DNA of 64,000 bases from Pseudomonadota bacterium (GCA_018816735.1 JAHIVH010000061.1:372001-436000), one strand, 5' to 3'. Positions 29,133 through 38,489 are shown, counted from the first letter of the stretch. Made by a program: numbers and translations. The notes: generated from the letters alone by a model not told the origin.

Positions 29133-31742
29133 TCAACCCATAAGTGTCAGGATGCCATTATCCCCATCTATGGAAATTTCCTGACCATCGGTTAAGAGAG
29201 TTGTAATATTTTCAACCGCAAGTATTGCTGGAATACCATACTCCCGGGAAATGACCGCAGCATGCGAGAGAAGACCGCCGGATTCCGTTATCACACCTGA
29301 AAGAAGGCTGAATTTGGGTGTCCACCCCGGATCAGTAAATTTGGTAACCAGGATATCTCCCTTGGAAAGCCTTGATGCGTCGTTGATATCCCTGATCACC
29401 TTGATTTTGCCCATAACAAAACCCGAACTGCATGCGATACCGGTATATTTCTTTTTACCCACATCAATGGAGACATTCACCTTAGCATAACTTCTGCCTA
29501 TTTCATTGGGATTGTTATAATTCCTGAATGAATGATAATATACTTTATTCAAATCTATCATTTTTCTTGCCTGCTCAACCGAAATTTTCTGTTTGCTGAT
29601 TGCAATAATATCAGACACCGGCAGGAAAAATATATCGTCTTCCGTATCGATAATGGACAAATTTTTGAAATGCCTGGCCATGAACAGTGTAAATCGTCTG
29701 ACATAATAATAAAACTGCGTCGACAGATCTCTCAACTCTTCCCGCCACCAGAGAATTTTCCTCAGATCCAGAAGCGCATGTTCCATGTTTTTTTGTTTAT
29801 AAAAAGGCACGAGAGAAAGTAGCTTTTTCTTTTCCAAAAGAAACATTTCAAATTGTTTTCTGTTCAAGGCTCTGGGCTCAAAATGATCGTCCAGGTCGAG
29901 GTTATGTTTCAGACTTTCCATTACAAAACTCGGATCTTCTCCATACCTGGGTACGGTAATGTCAAGCTCCCTTGTGGAGTGAAATTTGTTTTTTTCGATA
30001 TAGAAAGCAACATTTTTCATATAATGATCCTCATATCCGGAACGCCATAATGAGACCAGGTCATCTACAGATGTTTCCTTCCAGAATGAAACCGATGCCG
30101 CATCCATTTTTATCGTTTCCCTCAGATCCCAAAGCTCGTACATGGGAATCAGATGGGACAAATTGGTCAGACCGGAAATCAGATTGGGGTAAATCAACCG
30201 GGATTCTATTTTTTTTAGCCGTTCCTTAAACAGGCTGGCAGTGTTGGATGATGCAAAAATCGTGTTAAAATACGTGGCCTCACTTCGGTAATACTCCTCC
30301 ATAATGAACGTTTCATAGAATTTGAAAAATTCGTCCTGTTTCATGGTTTCAGGATCGATCTGATCAATTTCAAGAAGCTTCTTATGTTGCTGTTCCCGGA
30401 ATATCGGCCACTCTTTTTTCAGTTTTTTAAAACTTTTGGAAAGCTCAAGGAGAACCTTTATTCCGGTTAATAAGGTTTTGACATTGGTCCTGCTGGTAAA
30501 ACCTTCCCCCTTATACGCCACTCTTATTCCCAATGACTCGTCAAAATTTTTTTCTATAAAACCGGGCAGCCGCTTCAGTCCTTCTTTAACGCTGGAAAGA
30601 TTCCAGTAGGGACGGCCGTAGAACATGTCCCCCCAGATAACCCCTTTATCACTTTCAATCAGGTAATGCTGTTTCAGATACGAAGGCATTACCTTTTCCC
30701 AGACAAGATCATATAAAGACCACATAAAGGGGCTGCATACCCCTGAGGAAACCCCGCCATCCCTGAAATCGGCGGTCGTCCATTCATTATTAATGCCACC
30801 ATAACTGATGGTTGTAATGGGCCTGCTCTGCAGGATATAAAATTGATTGTCGTGTTTGGCCCACTCAATATCCACGGGGAATCCGTATTCAGCCTGAATT
30901 TTCAAAGCGATATCAGAAAGTTGTTTCACTTCTTCACGGCTTAATACAGTCTCATGCCTTCTTGATTCGTCATGGGTAATGTGTTTTACAAACGGAGGAT
31001 CGTCCATTGCCAGAACAGCAATCTTTTTGTCGCCGATCACCCGTTTCTTTTCCACCCCATTATACCAGTCATACCCATATTGATCCGGTGTCACTTCACC
31101 ACCCACCAGGGCTTCTCCCAGGCCGAAACAGGCTTCGATAATCATTTGCCGATCATAACCTTTAAGAGGGTCCACCGTAAAAAGAACACCACTTTTTTCA
31201 GCAGGAATCATCTTCTGGATGATAACGGCAATCTTCATATCACTGAAATCAATATTCCGGTTGATGCAATAATTCAGGACCCGCTCATTAAAAAGAGATG
31301 CCCAGCATTCTTTTACGCTATTATAAATACCTTTTCCCGGTTTAACATTCAAAATGGTTGTGTATTGGCCTGCAAACGAGGCATTATCGAGATCCTCCTT
31401 TGTCCCGCTGCTTCGAACCGCAAAATGGAAATCCGGATTTGCCTTAAGCAGGTTTTTGATGCTTTGTTTTAATTTTTCAGGCAACTCCCCTTTTGCAATC
31501 CTTTCACGAAGACATTCTGCTGTCTCCCAAACGCGTTCCGGGTTTGTCCTCATCTCTTCCCGAAGCTTTTGAACAATCTTGTCCATGTCATGCAATGAAA
31601 TAAACGCATCAAATCCCTCGGTCGAAACCACACCACCTTCAGGTACCGGAAGCCCCCAGGCGGTCATGGCAACAAGAGACGCCGCCTTTTTGCCAATTAA
31701 TGATATTTGTGCATCTGTCGTTTGATTAAATAGGTAAAACAC
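29133..31742 (-). CDS. Rifampin-phosphotransferase-like dikinase, copy 2
   Basis: 869 residues, the same length as typical rifampin phosphotransferases. The ATP-grasp part has IGKKAASLVAM, FAVRSSGTKEDLDNASFAGQ, SGVLFTVDPLKG and LQSRPITTI. A helical middle region follows (about 310-780), different from copy 1. The C-terminal His domain has GGLLSHAAVISREYG with His827. No PEP-binding domain. GTG start after GAGGTCAAG. It lies between the aminotransferase-reductase fusion and the CarS-like gene with gaps of 32 and 34 bases. A lipid alcohol, phosphorylated before CDP activation, is the acceptor that context suggests. Rifampin resistance is not supported by context. Confidence 0.82.
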   Translation of the reverse strand: MFYLFNQTTDAQISLIGKKAASLVAMTAWGLPVPEGGVVSTEGFDAFISLHDMDKIVQKLREEMRTNPERVWETAECLRERIAKGELPEKLKQSIKNLLKANPDFHFAVRSSGTKEDLDNASFAGQYTTILNVKPGKGIYNSVKECWASLFNERVLNYCINRNIDFSDMKIAVIIQKMIPAEKSGVLFTVDPLKGYDRQMIIEACFGLGEALVGGEVTPDQYGYDWYNGVEKKRVIGDKKIAVLAMDDPPFVKHITHDESRRHETVLSREEVKQLSDIALKIQAEYGFPVDIEWAKHDNQFYILQSRPITTISYGGINNEWTTADFRDGGVSSGVCSPFMWSLYDLVWEKVMPSYLKQHYLIESDKGVIWGDMFYGRPYWNLSSVKEGLKRLPGFIEKNFDESLGIRVAYKGEGFTSRTNVKTLLTGIKVLLELSKSFKKLKKEWPIFREQQHKKLLEIDQIDPETMKQDEFFKFYETFIMEEYYRSEATYFNTIFASSNTASLFKERLKKIESRLIYPNLISGLTNLSHLIPMYELWDLRETIKMDAASVSFWKETSVDDLVSLWRSGYEDHYMKNVAFYIEKNKFHSTRELDITVPRYGEDPSFVMESLKHNLDLDDHFEPRALNRKQFEMFLLEKKKLLSLVPFYKQKNMEHALLDLRKILWWREELRDLSTQFYYYVRRFTLFMARHFKNLSIIDTEDDIFFLPVSDIIAISKQKISVEQARKMIDLNKVYYHSFRNYNNPNEIGRSYAKVNVSIDVGKKKYTGIACSSGFVMGKIKVIRDINDASRLSKGDILVTKFTDPGWTPKFSLLSGVITESGGLLSHAAVISREYGIPAILAVENITTLLTDGQEISIDGDNGILTLMG

Positions 31743-31774
31743 CTTGACCTCATTCTCTTTATAAAAAATTATTT

Positions 31775-34663
31775 TTAATAGCTTCTGCCTGTTTTGAACT
31801 GACCCAGCGCAAATCCATGAATCTTTGCGATTTCAAGTATTTTTTTCACTTTCAGTTTGCTGATTCTCCCGTAGCTGTAATGCTCTTTGATGCCTGTCAG
31901 GCCCAGCAGAATCGTTTCTGACATACAGGCAAATGCATGGCCCGTTTCAAGGGGAATGCCCGCAATATTAAAATCTGAATTAAAGGGCAGTTTAACCACA
32001 CCGCCTTTGATCAGAAATACATTTTTTTTCTGTTCGGAAACAGATTCATCCACATCCGCAGGGACCGCAATATCGTTTATCACGATCGGCCAGTCATTAA
32101 GATGTTCAGGAAAAATAACCGGTTCTGGCGTACTGCTCGCGCTGATGATGAGATCTGCCATTTTCAAATACGACAATTCGGTTGAAAACAGCACAGGGCT
32201 TCTGTCTTTCATTTCCTTTGTCAGTTCATCCAGAAGCCAGTTTCCTGTATTGCCAATCGTTTCATATTTTCTGAGCACTGTTTTCAGGGTTGCCGTATCA
32301 TAAATTGCTTTTGCAACCCCCTTGAGCGAATTCTCGTCAGCACCATTTGCTTTCATCAAGCGAATATCATTAAACGCATTGATATAAATATCGCTCGCAA
32401 TATCTCTTGCTCTCGAAAGGCTTTTTCCTTTCCGGATAATTAAAATAATTTTGGGAACCGTTTCAGCCATCATTTCAAGATAAGTGCTGCAGATATTTCC
32501 GGTTGCACCGACGCCAGCCATGCAGGCACGAGAAAGATCGATATCAATCATCTCAGAAGCCTTGTAAAGCGCCTCAACGCCCATGGCAACGGTATAAGAA
32601 TTTCCTGAAGTGACAGCAATAGAATCGGTGATCACACTTTGACAATTACGTGTGATAATGGAAGTATAGCCGCCGAACCCCGCAACCTGACACCCCAGAT
32701 CTATGGCGAGATTTACTGCCTCCTTAACCGTCTTTTGAATTGGCTCGAGGTCACCGGAACGTGCATGCTTTTCAATGATTTGAGGGGTTATTTGGAGTCC
32801 GATAAAATTCAGAGCAACTTTCTCACCGGTCAGGGAGTTGACAACCACCTGATCATAGACCTGCGGGGGTACGCACGTGTAGGTTTTTTCAACAAACCGG
32901 TCTGCCTGTTCTTTGTTAAACAACATCAGACTTTCATCAACCAGTTTCAAATGTTCCGAGTCAATCAGATGGCCCAGAAAAGCCACTTTTCGAAGATTTT
33001 CAGGTGCCTTGCCAATTTTCTGTTCCTTTCTGAAATCCCGGATATCACTTTTTCTGTCAGGCTGTTCTTCCCCCACAATGTATTTAATGAGTTCATAAAA
33101 ATTCTGTTTATACAAAATCTCGCAAAGTTGGCTTACGGCATACAAAAACGTTTCGCACTGGTCAAAAGAAATATAGAAAGAGGGTTCAATACGAATCGTC
33201 ACATGGCTGGAAAGTGTGGGGGCTACGCGGATTCTGTGTTCGTGAAACAGATATCCGGCGATTAATGGGCCAAGACGTTTTCCCAGATAAACGGACCGGA
33301 TAAAATTTGAACCTGAGTCTTCCTGGCTCATGAATTCAATACCAAGCATCAATCCTTCACCCCGGACGTCCTTGATCACACCGGGAAATTGATTTTTGAT
33401 CCGGTCCAACCCGGTTTTAATCTGTTCGCCTCTTTTTTTGGCATTTTCCATCAAGGACGGATCTGCTTCAAGAAGGTTTAGTGCGGCCAATGCGATGGCT
33501 GAGCTGTGGTCGTCTTCTGCAAAGGTGGATGTATGAAGGGTGCCAAACTCGTTTTCATAAAGATCGTCCCGGACAAGAAGTGCAGAAATCTTAGACAATC
33601 CGCCTCCCAGACTTTTTGACAACAGATAATAATCAGCCACAACGCCTGATTGCTCGGAAAACAGAAACGTTCCGGTGCGTCCCATGCCACACTGAATCTC
33701 ATCAAAGATCAGGGGAAAATCATTTTCAGAGGCAATCCTTCTTGCATTCTCCAGAAACACACCGGACAAGGGATGTATCCCCCCTTCTCCTTGAAGGGGT
33801 TCAAGAAAGAGGGCGCCGATATTCACATATTTTTTTTCAACCAGAATCAATTCATTGTTTGTGTTAATTTCCGGGAAAAAATAGCTTAAGGCAGCTTGCC
33901 TAACCGTGTTTTCAAGGCTATTGGTATCTCCGGGTTCAATGAACTTGACTTTAATACCTATTCGCTGAAACGGTTTTCTATATGTTTCATTGTGTGTCAA
34001 CTGTAAAGAACCGGATGTTTTACCATGGAACGAACGGTTCAGGCACAAAAAAACCGGCTCTTTTTTGAGCATGCGATAGCATTGACTCTGTATCCAGGAT
34101 AACAGATCCGGCAGGTTGCTGACCGGAATGGTCCCAACATTTTCATTCACCGCCTGCGTAAAAGACTTGGGAACAGAAAATTCACCATCCCGGTATTTCT
34201 GTTTCAAAAGGACCCCCCACGACTTCATGAATGACATAATGTCTTCAATTTTTTTTGCATGGGACAGCTCGGCATGTTTTATTGCTGCTTCAACGGCCTC
34301 CGTACCAGTATTTCCGAAAGTTACGACAAAATTTTTCCCTGTGCTTTTCCGCATGAATTGATTCAGTTTCTGGCTCAAACGGGCTGAACCTGCCCTTACG
34401 CTTCCTTGAGCACTGAAAGGAATTTCCGTTTTAAAATTTTCAATCGCGACATTAACCAAATCCGGGTGGTTATGTCCAAACAGCAAAGAGCCAAAACCGC
34501 CTAAAAAGTCGATGACGCCAATTTCGCTCCTGTTTTCGTCTGTGTAATACATCATATCGCCTCTGGCCCGGTGAAATACGGTATCGAGCCTTATCGATTC
34601 CAGCAGTTTCGCCATATCAGGGCGACAATACTTTTTATACAATTCGGATATTTCTGAAGTCAT
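31775..34663 (-). CDS. Fusion of class III aminotransferase and acyl-ACP reductase-like domain
   Basis: 962 residues. The first half (to about residue 480) is a PLP class III aminotransferase: GNTGTEAVEAAIKHAE, IFDEIQCGMGRTG, and the PLP lysine in LLSKSLGGG. The second half resembles the aldehyde-forming long-chain acyl-ACP reductase of cyanobacteria: FLGHLIDSEHL, CVPPQVYDQVVV, LGCQVAGFGGYTSII, VTSGNSYTVA, the nucleotide site GVGATGNIC, and a late Cys in GHAFACMSET that may be the thioester nucleophile. Together they could make a fatty aldehyde and then an amine. The ATG at 34663 has AGGAAAAGG; an ATG at 34708 lacks a site. First gene of an operon with a dikinase and a CarS-like gene. Chain length and true product are unknown. 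Confidence 0.8.
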   Translation of the reverse strand: MTSEISELYKKYCRPDMAKLLESIRLDTVFHRARGDMMYYTDENRSEIGVIDFLGGFGSLLFGHNHPDLVNVAIENFKTEIPFSAQGSVRAGSARLSQKLNQFMRKSTGKNFVVTFGNTGTEAVEAAIKHAELSHAKKIEDIMSFMKSWGVLLKQKYRDGEFSVPKSFTQAVNENVGTIPVSNLPDLLSWIQSQCYRMLKKEPVFLCLNRSFHGKTSGSLQLTHNETYRKPFQRIGIKVKFIEPGDTNSLENTVRQAALSYFFPEINTNNELILVEKKYVNIGALFLEPLQGEGGIHPLSGVFLENARRIASENDFPLIFDEIQCGMGRTGTFLFSEQSGVVADYYLLSKSLGGGLSKISALLVRDDLYENEFGTLHTSTFAEDDHSSAIALAALNLLEADPSLMENAKKRGEQIKTGLDRIKNQFPGVIKDVRGEGLMLGIEFMSQEDSGSNFIRSVYLGKRLGPLIAGYLFHEHRIRVAPTLSSHVTIRIEPSFYISFDQCETFLYAVSQLCEILYKQNFYELIKYIVGEEQPDRKSDIRDFRKEQKIGKAPENLRKVAFLGHLIDSEHLKLVDESLMLFNKEQADRFVEKTYTCVPPQVYDQVVVNSLTGEKVALNFIGLQITPQIIEKHARSGDLEPIQKTVKEAVNLAIDLGCQVAGFGGYTSIITRNCQSVITDSIAVTSGNSYTVAMGVEALYKASEMIDIDLSRACMAGVGATGNICSTYLEMMAETVPKIILIIRKGKSLSRARDIASDIYINAFNDIRLMKANGADENSLKGVAKAIYDTATLKTVLRKYETIGNTGNWLLDELTKEMKDRSPVLFSTELSYLKMADLIISASSTPEPVIFPEHLNDWPIVINDIAVPADVDESVSEQKKNVFLIKGGVVKLPFNSDFNIAGIPLETGHAFACMSETILLGLTGIKEHYSYGRISKLKVKKILEIAKIHGFALGQFKTGRSY

Positions 34664-34750
34664 TATAACCTTTTCCTCAATTGTTTCATATATTTCATCA
34701 GTTTTCATATACAGGACGCCATATATGAAACCATTTTAACTTTAGTGATT

Positions 34751-34764
34751 AATGAATATTCATT
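34751..34764. promoter_or_regulatory. Palindrome AATGAATATTCATT upstream of the fusion gene
   Basis: A perfect 14-base palindrome 88 bases before the fusion gene, flanked by imperfect arms (TTAGT at 34742, ACTAA at 34766). It resembles TGAATGA-NN-TCATTCA sites of TetR-type fatty-acid regulators such as Bacillus FadR. A related half-site occurs near 34880. No regulator gene of that type is in the window, so the assignment is tentative. Confidence 0.4.
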
Positions 34765-35454
34765 TACTAACACTGATTGCATTCATTAACGCATGGCCCA
34801 TATAATGAAATGCCATCAGGTGGTCAATAAAAAAATAACTTATAATAACTTACGATTAAATTGTAGTAAATGATTAGCCATTCATATTCGTTAGGCAAAA
34901 AACTTTTTATCGGTTCAATAAATGTTTTCGCGAAGTTGATTAGCGTCTATATTAAATCGAATAATTCTTTGTCAAGAAAATTATTTGATTTGCATTAAAA
35001 AATTATAAATATTAAAAATATAATATTAAAATAGTTATATTTTAGTATATTTTAATGCCTTTATTATAGCATTAATACAAAATTTACTATAAAATTAATC
35101 ATTTATAAAAATGTATTTTTGTTAAAACGGCGATTGCCTTATCGTTTTCGAAAAAAAGCAGTCTTTTTGTTTTCGCAACTGAGTTGTTACTCATTTTCAA
35201 AATATTTTTCCCAAATGGATGGGTAATACGGATATAAAAGGCAAACCCGGTGATGAACGTGTCATTTATATTGTATCGTAAAACAATTTGATACATTTAT
35301 GACCGGAAAAACAAATTGAATAGAAATGCTGTTTTTTCCCAATTGTTTATAGGACAGACCAGAAACCTATTATCTAATTTTATATCATAAATACAAGCTG
35401 TTATATATATTTATGCTTTTTTGTTTCATCCTGCATTTCCCCTCATTCGAATCA
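34765..35454. other. Long AT-rich divergent intergenic region
   Basis: About 690 bases of very AT-rich DNA between the lipid-locus operon and the PHA operon. A 65-codon minus-strand reading frame (35099-35296) lacks a ribosome-binding site and family resemblance and is not called. No tRNA or repeat was seen. Confidence 0.45.
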
Positions 35455-35470
35455 TGGTATCCAATTTGCA
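35455..35470 (+). promoter_or_regulatory. Sigma-54 promoter of the PHA operon
   Basis: TGGTATCCAATTTGCA matches the -24/-12 consensus, with exactly ten bases between GG and GC. It predicts transcription from about 35480 and a leader of nearly 100 bases to the first PHA gene. Activator sites were not identified. Confidence 0.72.
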
Positions 35471-35576
35471 AATAACATCGCAGCCAGTTGAATCCGTATG
35501 AAAAGATAGTTTGGGCATCATTTTCTAAGGATTTTGAATATTTATTTGATAAGCGTTGATAGAAAAGGAGTATCTT

Positions 35577-36629
35577 ATGCGTTCTATAATTAATGATATG
35601 ATTAAGTTATGGTCTGAAGCTGTTGTAACTGGAAAACCGGATTGGATCACACCAAATACAAGGGAAACAGATAATAATGCATACGCACTTTTAAATTTTA
35701 CAAACACGGAAAAACGTAAACAGATACCTGTACTGATTCTGCCCCCGCAGGCAGGTCATCATTCATGTATTGTTGATTTTGGATCACCTGAACAAAGTCT
35801 TGTTTCCACCTGTATCCACAACACAAAAAGCCCTGTTTATGCGATAGAATGGAAAAACAGTATCCGAAAAGATGAATCTATTGATGATCTTGTCCGATAT
35901 GTGGATGAGTGTGTTGAAAAAATTGGCGGCAAGGCCGTTCTTACGGGTTTGTGCCAGGGAGGCTGGCTGGCTGCTGTTTATGCATCCCTTTATCCGGAAA
36001 AGGTCAAGGCCATGCTTCTTGGGGCGGCGCCAATCGATTTTACCGCAGGTGGCGGCAAGCTTCAGGATATGGTACAGAATATTCCGCTTTCCCAGTATAA
36101 AATGTTTGTTTTGCAGGGAGGCGGCATTCTTCCCGGGAAAACCCTTCTTGCCGGCTGGAAACTGACAAATGCTTACGACCGGTATATTGGCGATTACTTG
36201 GCGATGTTTAACAACATTGTCGACGATGAAAGGATCAAAAAGACTCGACAATTCAGGACATGGTATGAGTATACTCAGGATATATCCGGCAAATGGTATA
36301 TTCAGGCGGTGAAGAAACTTTTTAAAGGTAATTACCTGATCAAGAAAAAACTTGCAGTAATGGGAGAAATCATTGATCTTGAAAAAATCAATTGCCCTGT
36401 GGCACTTATCGCAGGTGAAAAGGACGATATCACCTTGAAGCCACAAATGTTCAATATGGTTGATCATATTTCAACCGAAAAAGAAAAAATTATAAAAATA
36501 ACCATACCGGAAAGTGGTCATATTGGGGTTTTCATGAGAACAAAATCTCAACCGTACTGGATTGAGGCATTGAACTTTATTTTTGATTCACTGAATGACG
36601 GCAACCGAAAATATAAAAATGCGGCTTGA
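35577..36629 (+). CDS. PhaC-like alpha/beta hydrolase (class III-sized PHA synthase-like)
   Basis: 350 residues. The lipase-like box is GLCQGG with Cys in place of Ser, as in PHA synthases, followed by YASLYPEKVKAMLLG and PIDF as in class III PhaC. A catalytic Asp is likely in GEKDDIT and His in ESGHIGVF. The length is that of class III PhaC, which normally needs PhaE; no PhaE is seen here. The start at 35577 follows AAAGGAGTATCTT. It is followed after 21 bases by a full-length PhaC and lies opposite two phasins. It may polymerise with that PhaC, or act in PHA turnover. Confidence 0.75.
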   Translation: MRSIINDMIKLWSEAVVTGKPDWITPNTRETDNNAYALLNFTNTEKRKQIPVLILPPQAGHHSCIVDFGSPEQSLVSTCIHNTKSPVYAIEWKNSIRKDESIDDLVRYVDECVEKIGGKAVLTGLCQGGWLAAVYASLYPEKVKAMLLGAAPIDFTAGGGKLQDMVQNIPLSQYKMFVLQGGGILPGKTLLAGWKLTNAYDRYIGDYLAMFNNIVDDERIKKTRQFRTWYEYTQDISGKWYIQAVKKLFKGNYLIKKKLAVMGEIIDLEKINCPVALIAGEKDDITLKPQMFNMVDHISTEKEKIIKITIPESGHIGVFMRTKSQPYWIEALNFIFDSLNDGNRKYKNAA

Positions 36630-36650
36630 TCGTATGGAAAGGAGGGAAAA

Positions 36651-38489
36651 ATGAAAGACCAGGCGGAACATCAAACAGAAAAAATAGATACAGAAGGTTT
36701 TTTAGACATTATTTCAAGGCTTTCTGAGCACAGCCTCAAAAAACTTCAGGATTATCTTTCCAAACAGGCAAAAGGCGATTCAGGTGACTCAAACCAGACC
36801 ATGAATCTTTTTTCGGATTTTTTTAAGGTTTATGGGAAAATACTTGAAAATCCATCCCGACTGGCCAATGCCGAGTTGGAATATTTAAAGAACCTTTCGT
36901 TTCTCATCCGTGACAGCACATTAAACATGATGGGCATCCATGAAAATGATCCATCGGATGGCGATAAGCTTAAAAAAAGCGACAAACGGTTTAAAAACAC
37001 GCTATGGGAAGAAAATCCCTGGTTTCGATTTTTAAAAGACCTTTATCTGCTGAATTCAAAAACCATTATTGATGAAATCAGAAAGGTGAACGATATCGAT
37101 CAGAAAACCAAGCTGCGTGTGGATTTTTTTACCCGACAATTTGTCGATGCCGTTTCACCGAGCAATTTTCTTGCCACCAATCCGGAGCTGATTGAGGCCA
37201 CAATTGAGAGTAAAGGGAACAATCTGTTGAGAGGGCTACGGAATCTCCTTGATGATCTGGAAAGGGGCCCTTGTGAGCTTCAGGTGCAAAATACCGATAC
37301 AAAAGCATTTGAAATGGGAAAAGACATTGCGACAACACCAGGATACGTCATCGCCCAGAATGACCTGACCCAGCTCATTCAATATGAGCCCTCTACCCCC
37401 AAGGTTCACAACCGACCCATACTCATTGTACCGCCATGGATAAACAAATATTATATTCTGGATTTGAGACCTGACAATTCTCTGATCAAATACTTCGTGG
37501 ATAATGGGTATACCGTATTTGTCATTTCATGGGTCAATCCGGACGAAAATCATGCGGGTTTTGATTTTGAAGATTATCTGGTTCAAGGGCCGGTTGAAGC
37601 GCTCAAAACAATTGAAGAAGTTACAGGTGTCAAGCAGGTCAATACGATTGGTTACTGCATGGGAGGCACCCTTTTGGCCTGCGCCACTTCCTACTTGAAT
37701 GAAATCAAGGAAGGAGACCGTATTGCCAGCAGCACATACATGGCATCTCTTATTGATTTTTCAAAACCGGGTGACATGGGTGTATTCATCGACGAAGCCC
37801 AGATTGCAGATTTTGAACGGAAAATGAACGAAAAGGGCTTTCTGGATGGCTGCACCATGGCAAACACGTTTAATATGCTGAGGTCAAATGACCTGGTCTG
37901 GTCTTCTGTGATCAATAATTATATGAAAGGAAAAGATCCGGTTCCGTTTGACCTGCTTTACTGGAATTCGGATTCTACAAACATGCCTGCCAAAATGCAC
38001 AGTTATTATCTGAGGAACATGTATCTTGAAAACAAACTCATCACACCAGGTGCTCTGAAACTGAAAGGCGTTCCCATAGATGTGTCAAAAAATAAGAAGC
38101 CATCCTATTTTGTCTCGACCTATGAAGACCATATTGCCCTGTGGGACGGGACGTATCTTGGCGCAAAACGTGTTTCCGGAAATGTACGATTCGTTCTTGC
38201 AGGTTCCGGGCACATCGCGGGCATCGTCAATCCTCCGGCGAACAAAAAATATTATTATATGACAAACAATGATCTGTCTGAAACCGCTGAAAAATGGCTT
38301 GAAAAATCAATACGGAATGAAGGTTCCTGGTGGCCGGACTGGCTCAAATGGAATAAAAAATACAAGGGCAAATCCGTTCCTGCGCGAAATATAGATATCA
38401 AGCGTGTTCTTGATCAGGCACCGGGATGTTATGTCACCCATCACCTGATGCGGCCTGAAACGGCCGAGTGCACAGCGATATTCATATAA
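36651..38489 (+). CDS. phaC: Poly(3-hydroxyalkanoate) synthase PhaC, class I-like
   Basis: 612 residues, a normal class I length. The active-site box is GYCMGG with catalytic Cys, preceded by PPWINKYYILDL and FVISWVNPDE, and followed by ALWDGTYLGA and SGHIAGIVNPP holding the catalytic His region. It polymerises (R)-3-hydroxyacyl-CoA into storage granules. The N-terminal 180 residues are helical and variable, as usual. Strong GGAGGG site. Co-transcribed with the smaller PhaC-like gene from a sigma-54 promoter; phasin genes converge from the right, and a shared terminator lies between. Confidence 0.93.
   Translation: MKDQAEHQTEKIDTEGFLDIISRLSEHSLKKLQDYLSKQAKGDSGDSNQTMNLFSDFFKVYGKILENPSRLANAELEYLKNLSFLIRDSTLNMMGIHENDPSDGDKLKKSDKRFKNTLWEENPWFRFLKDLYLLNSKTIIDEIRKVNDIDQKTKLRVDFFTRQFVDAVSPSNFLATNPELIEATIESKGNNLLRGLRNLLDDLERGPCELQVQNTDTKAFEMGKDIATTPGYVIAQNDLTQLIQYEPSTPKVHNRPILIVPPWINKYYILDLRPDNSLIKYFVDNGYTVFVISWVNPDENHAGFDFEDYLVQGPVEALKTIEEVTGVKQVNTIGYCMGGTLLACATSYLNEIKEGDRIASSTYMASLIDFSKPGDMGVFIDEAQIADFERKMNEKGFLDGCTMANTFNMLRSNDLVWSSVINNYMKGKDPVPFDLLYWNSDSTNMPAKMHSYYLRNMYLENKLITPGALKLKGVPIDVSKNKKPSYFVSTYEDHIALWDGTYLGAKRVSGNVRFVLAGSGHIAGIVNPPANKKYYYMTNNDLSETAEKWLEKSIRNEGSWWPDWLKWNKKYKGKSVPARNIDIKRVLDQAPGCYVTHHLMRPETAECTAIFI

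Noticed and set aside
29133-31742. Rifampin resistance phosphotransferase
   Set aside because: The domain layout and length match, but operon context points to a lipid acceptor and the middle region was not recognised as rifampin-binding.
32639-33265. 208-codon plus-strand reading frame
   Set aside because: Antisense to the aminotransferase-reductase fusion, whose motifs are intact through this stretch.
20096-34663. Complete archaeal ether-lipid pathway
   Set aside because: UbiA-, CarS- and PssA-like genes are present, but no geranylgeranylglyceryl-phosphate synthase or glycerol-1-phosphate dehydrogenase is seen here.
20096-34663. Tambjamine/prodigiosin-type cluster, suggested by an amine-forming fusion plus PEP-synthase-like proteins
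   Set aside because: No pyrrole-forming or bipyrrole genes are present, and the lipid-type enzymes do not fit.
35099-35296. 65-codon minus-strand frame in the AT-rich spacer
   Set aside because: No ribosome-binding site, no recognisable domain, and composition like the surrounding spacer.
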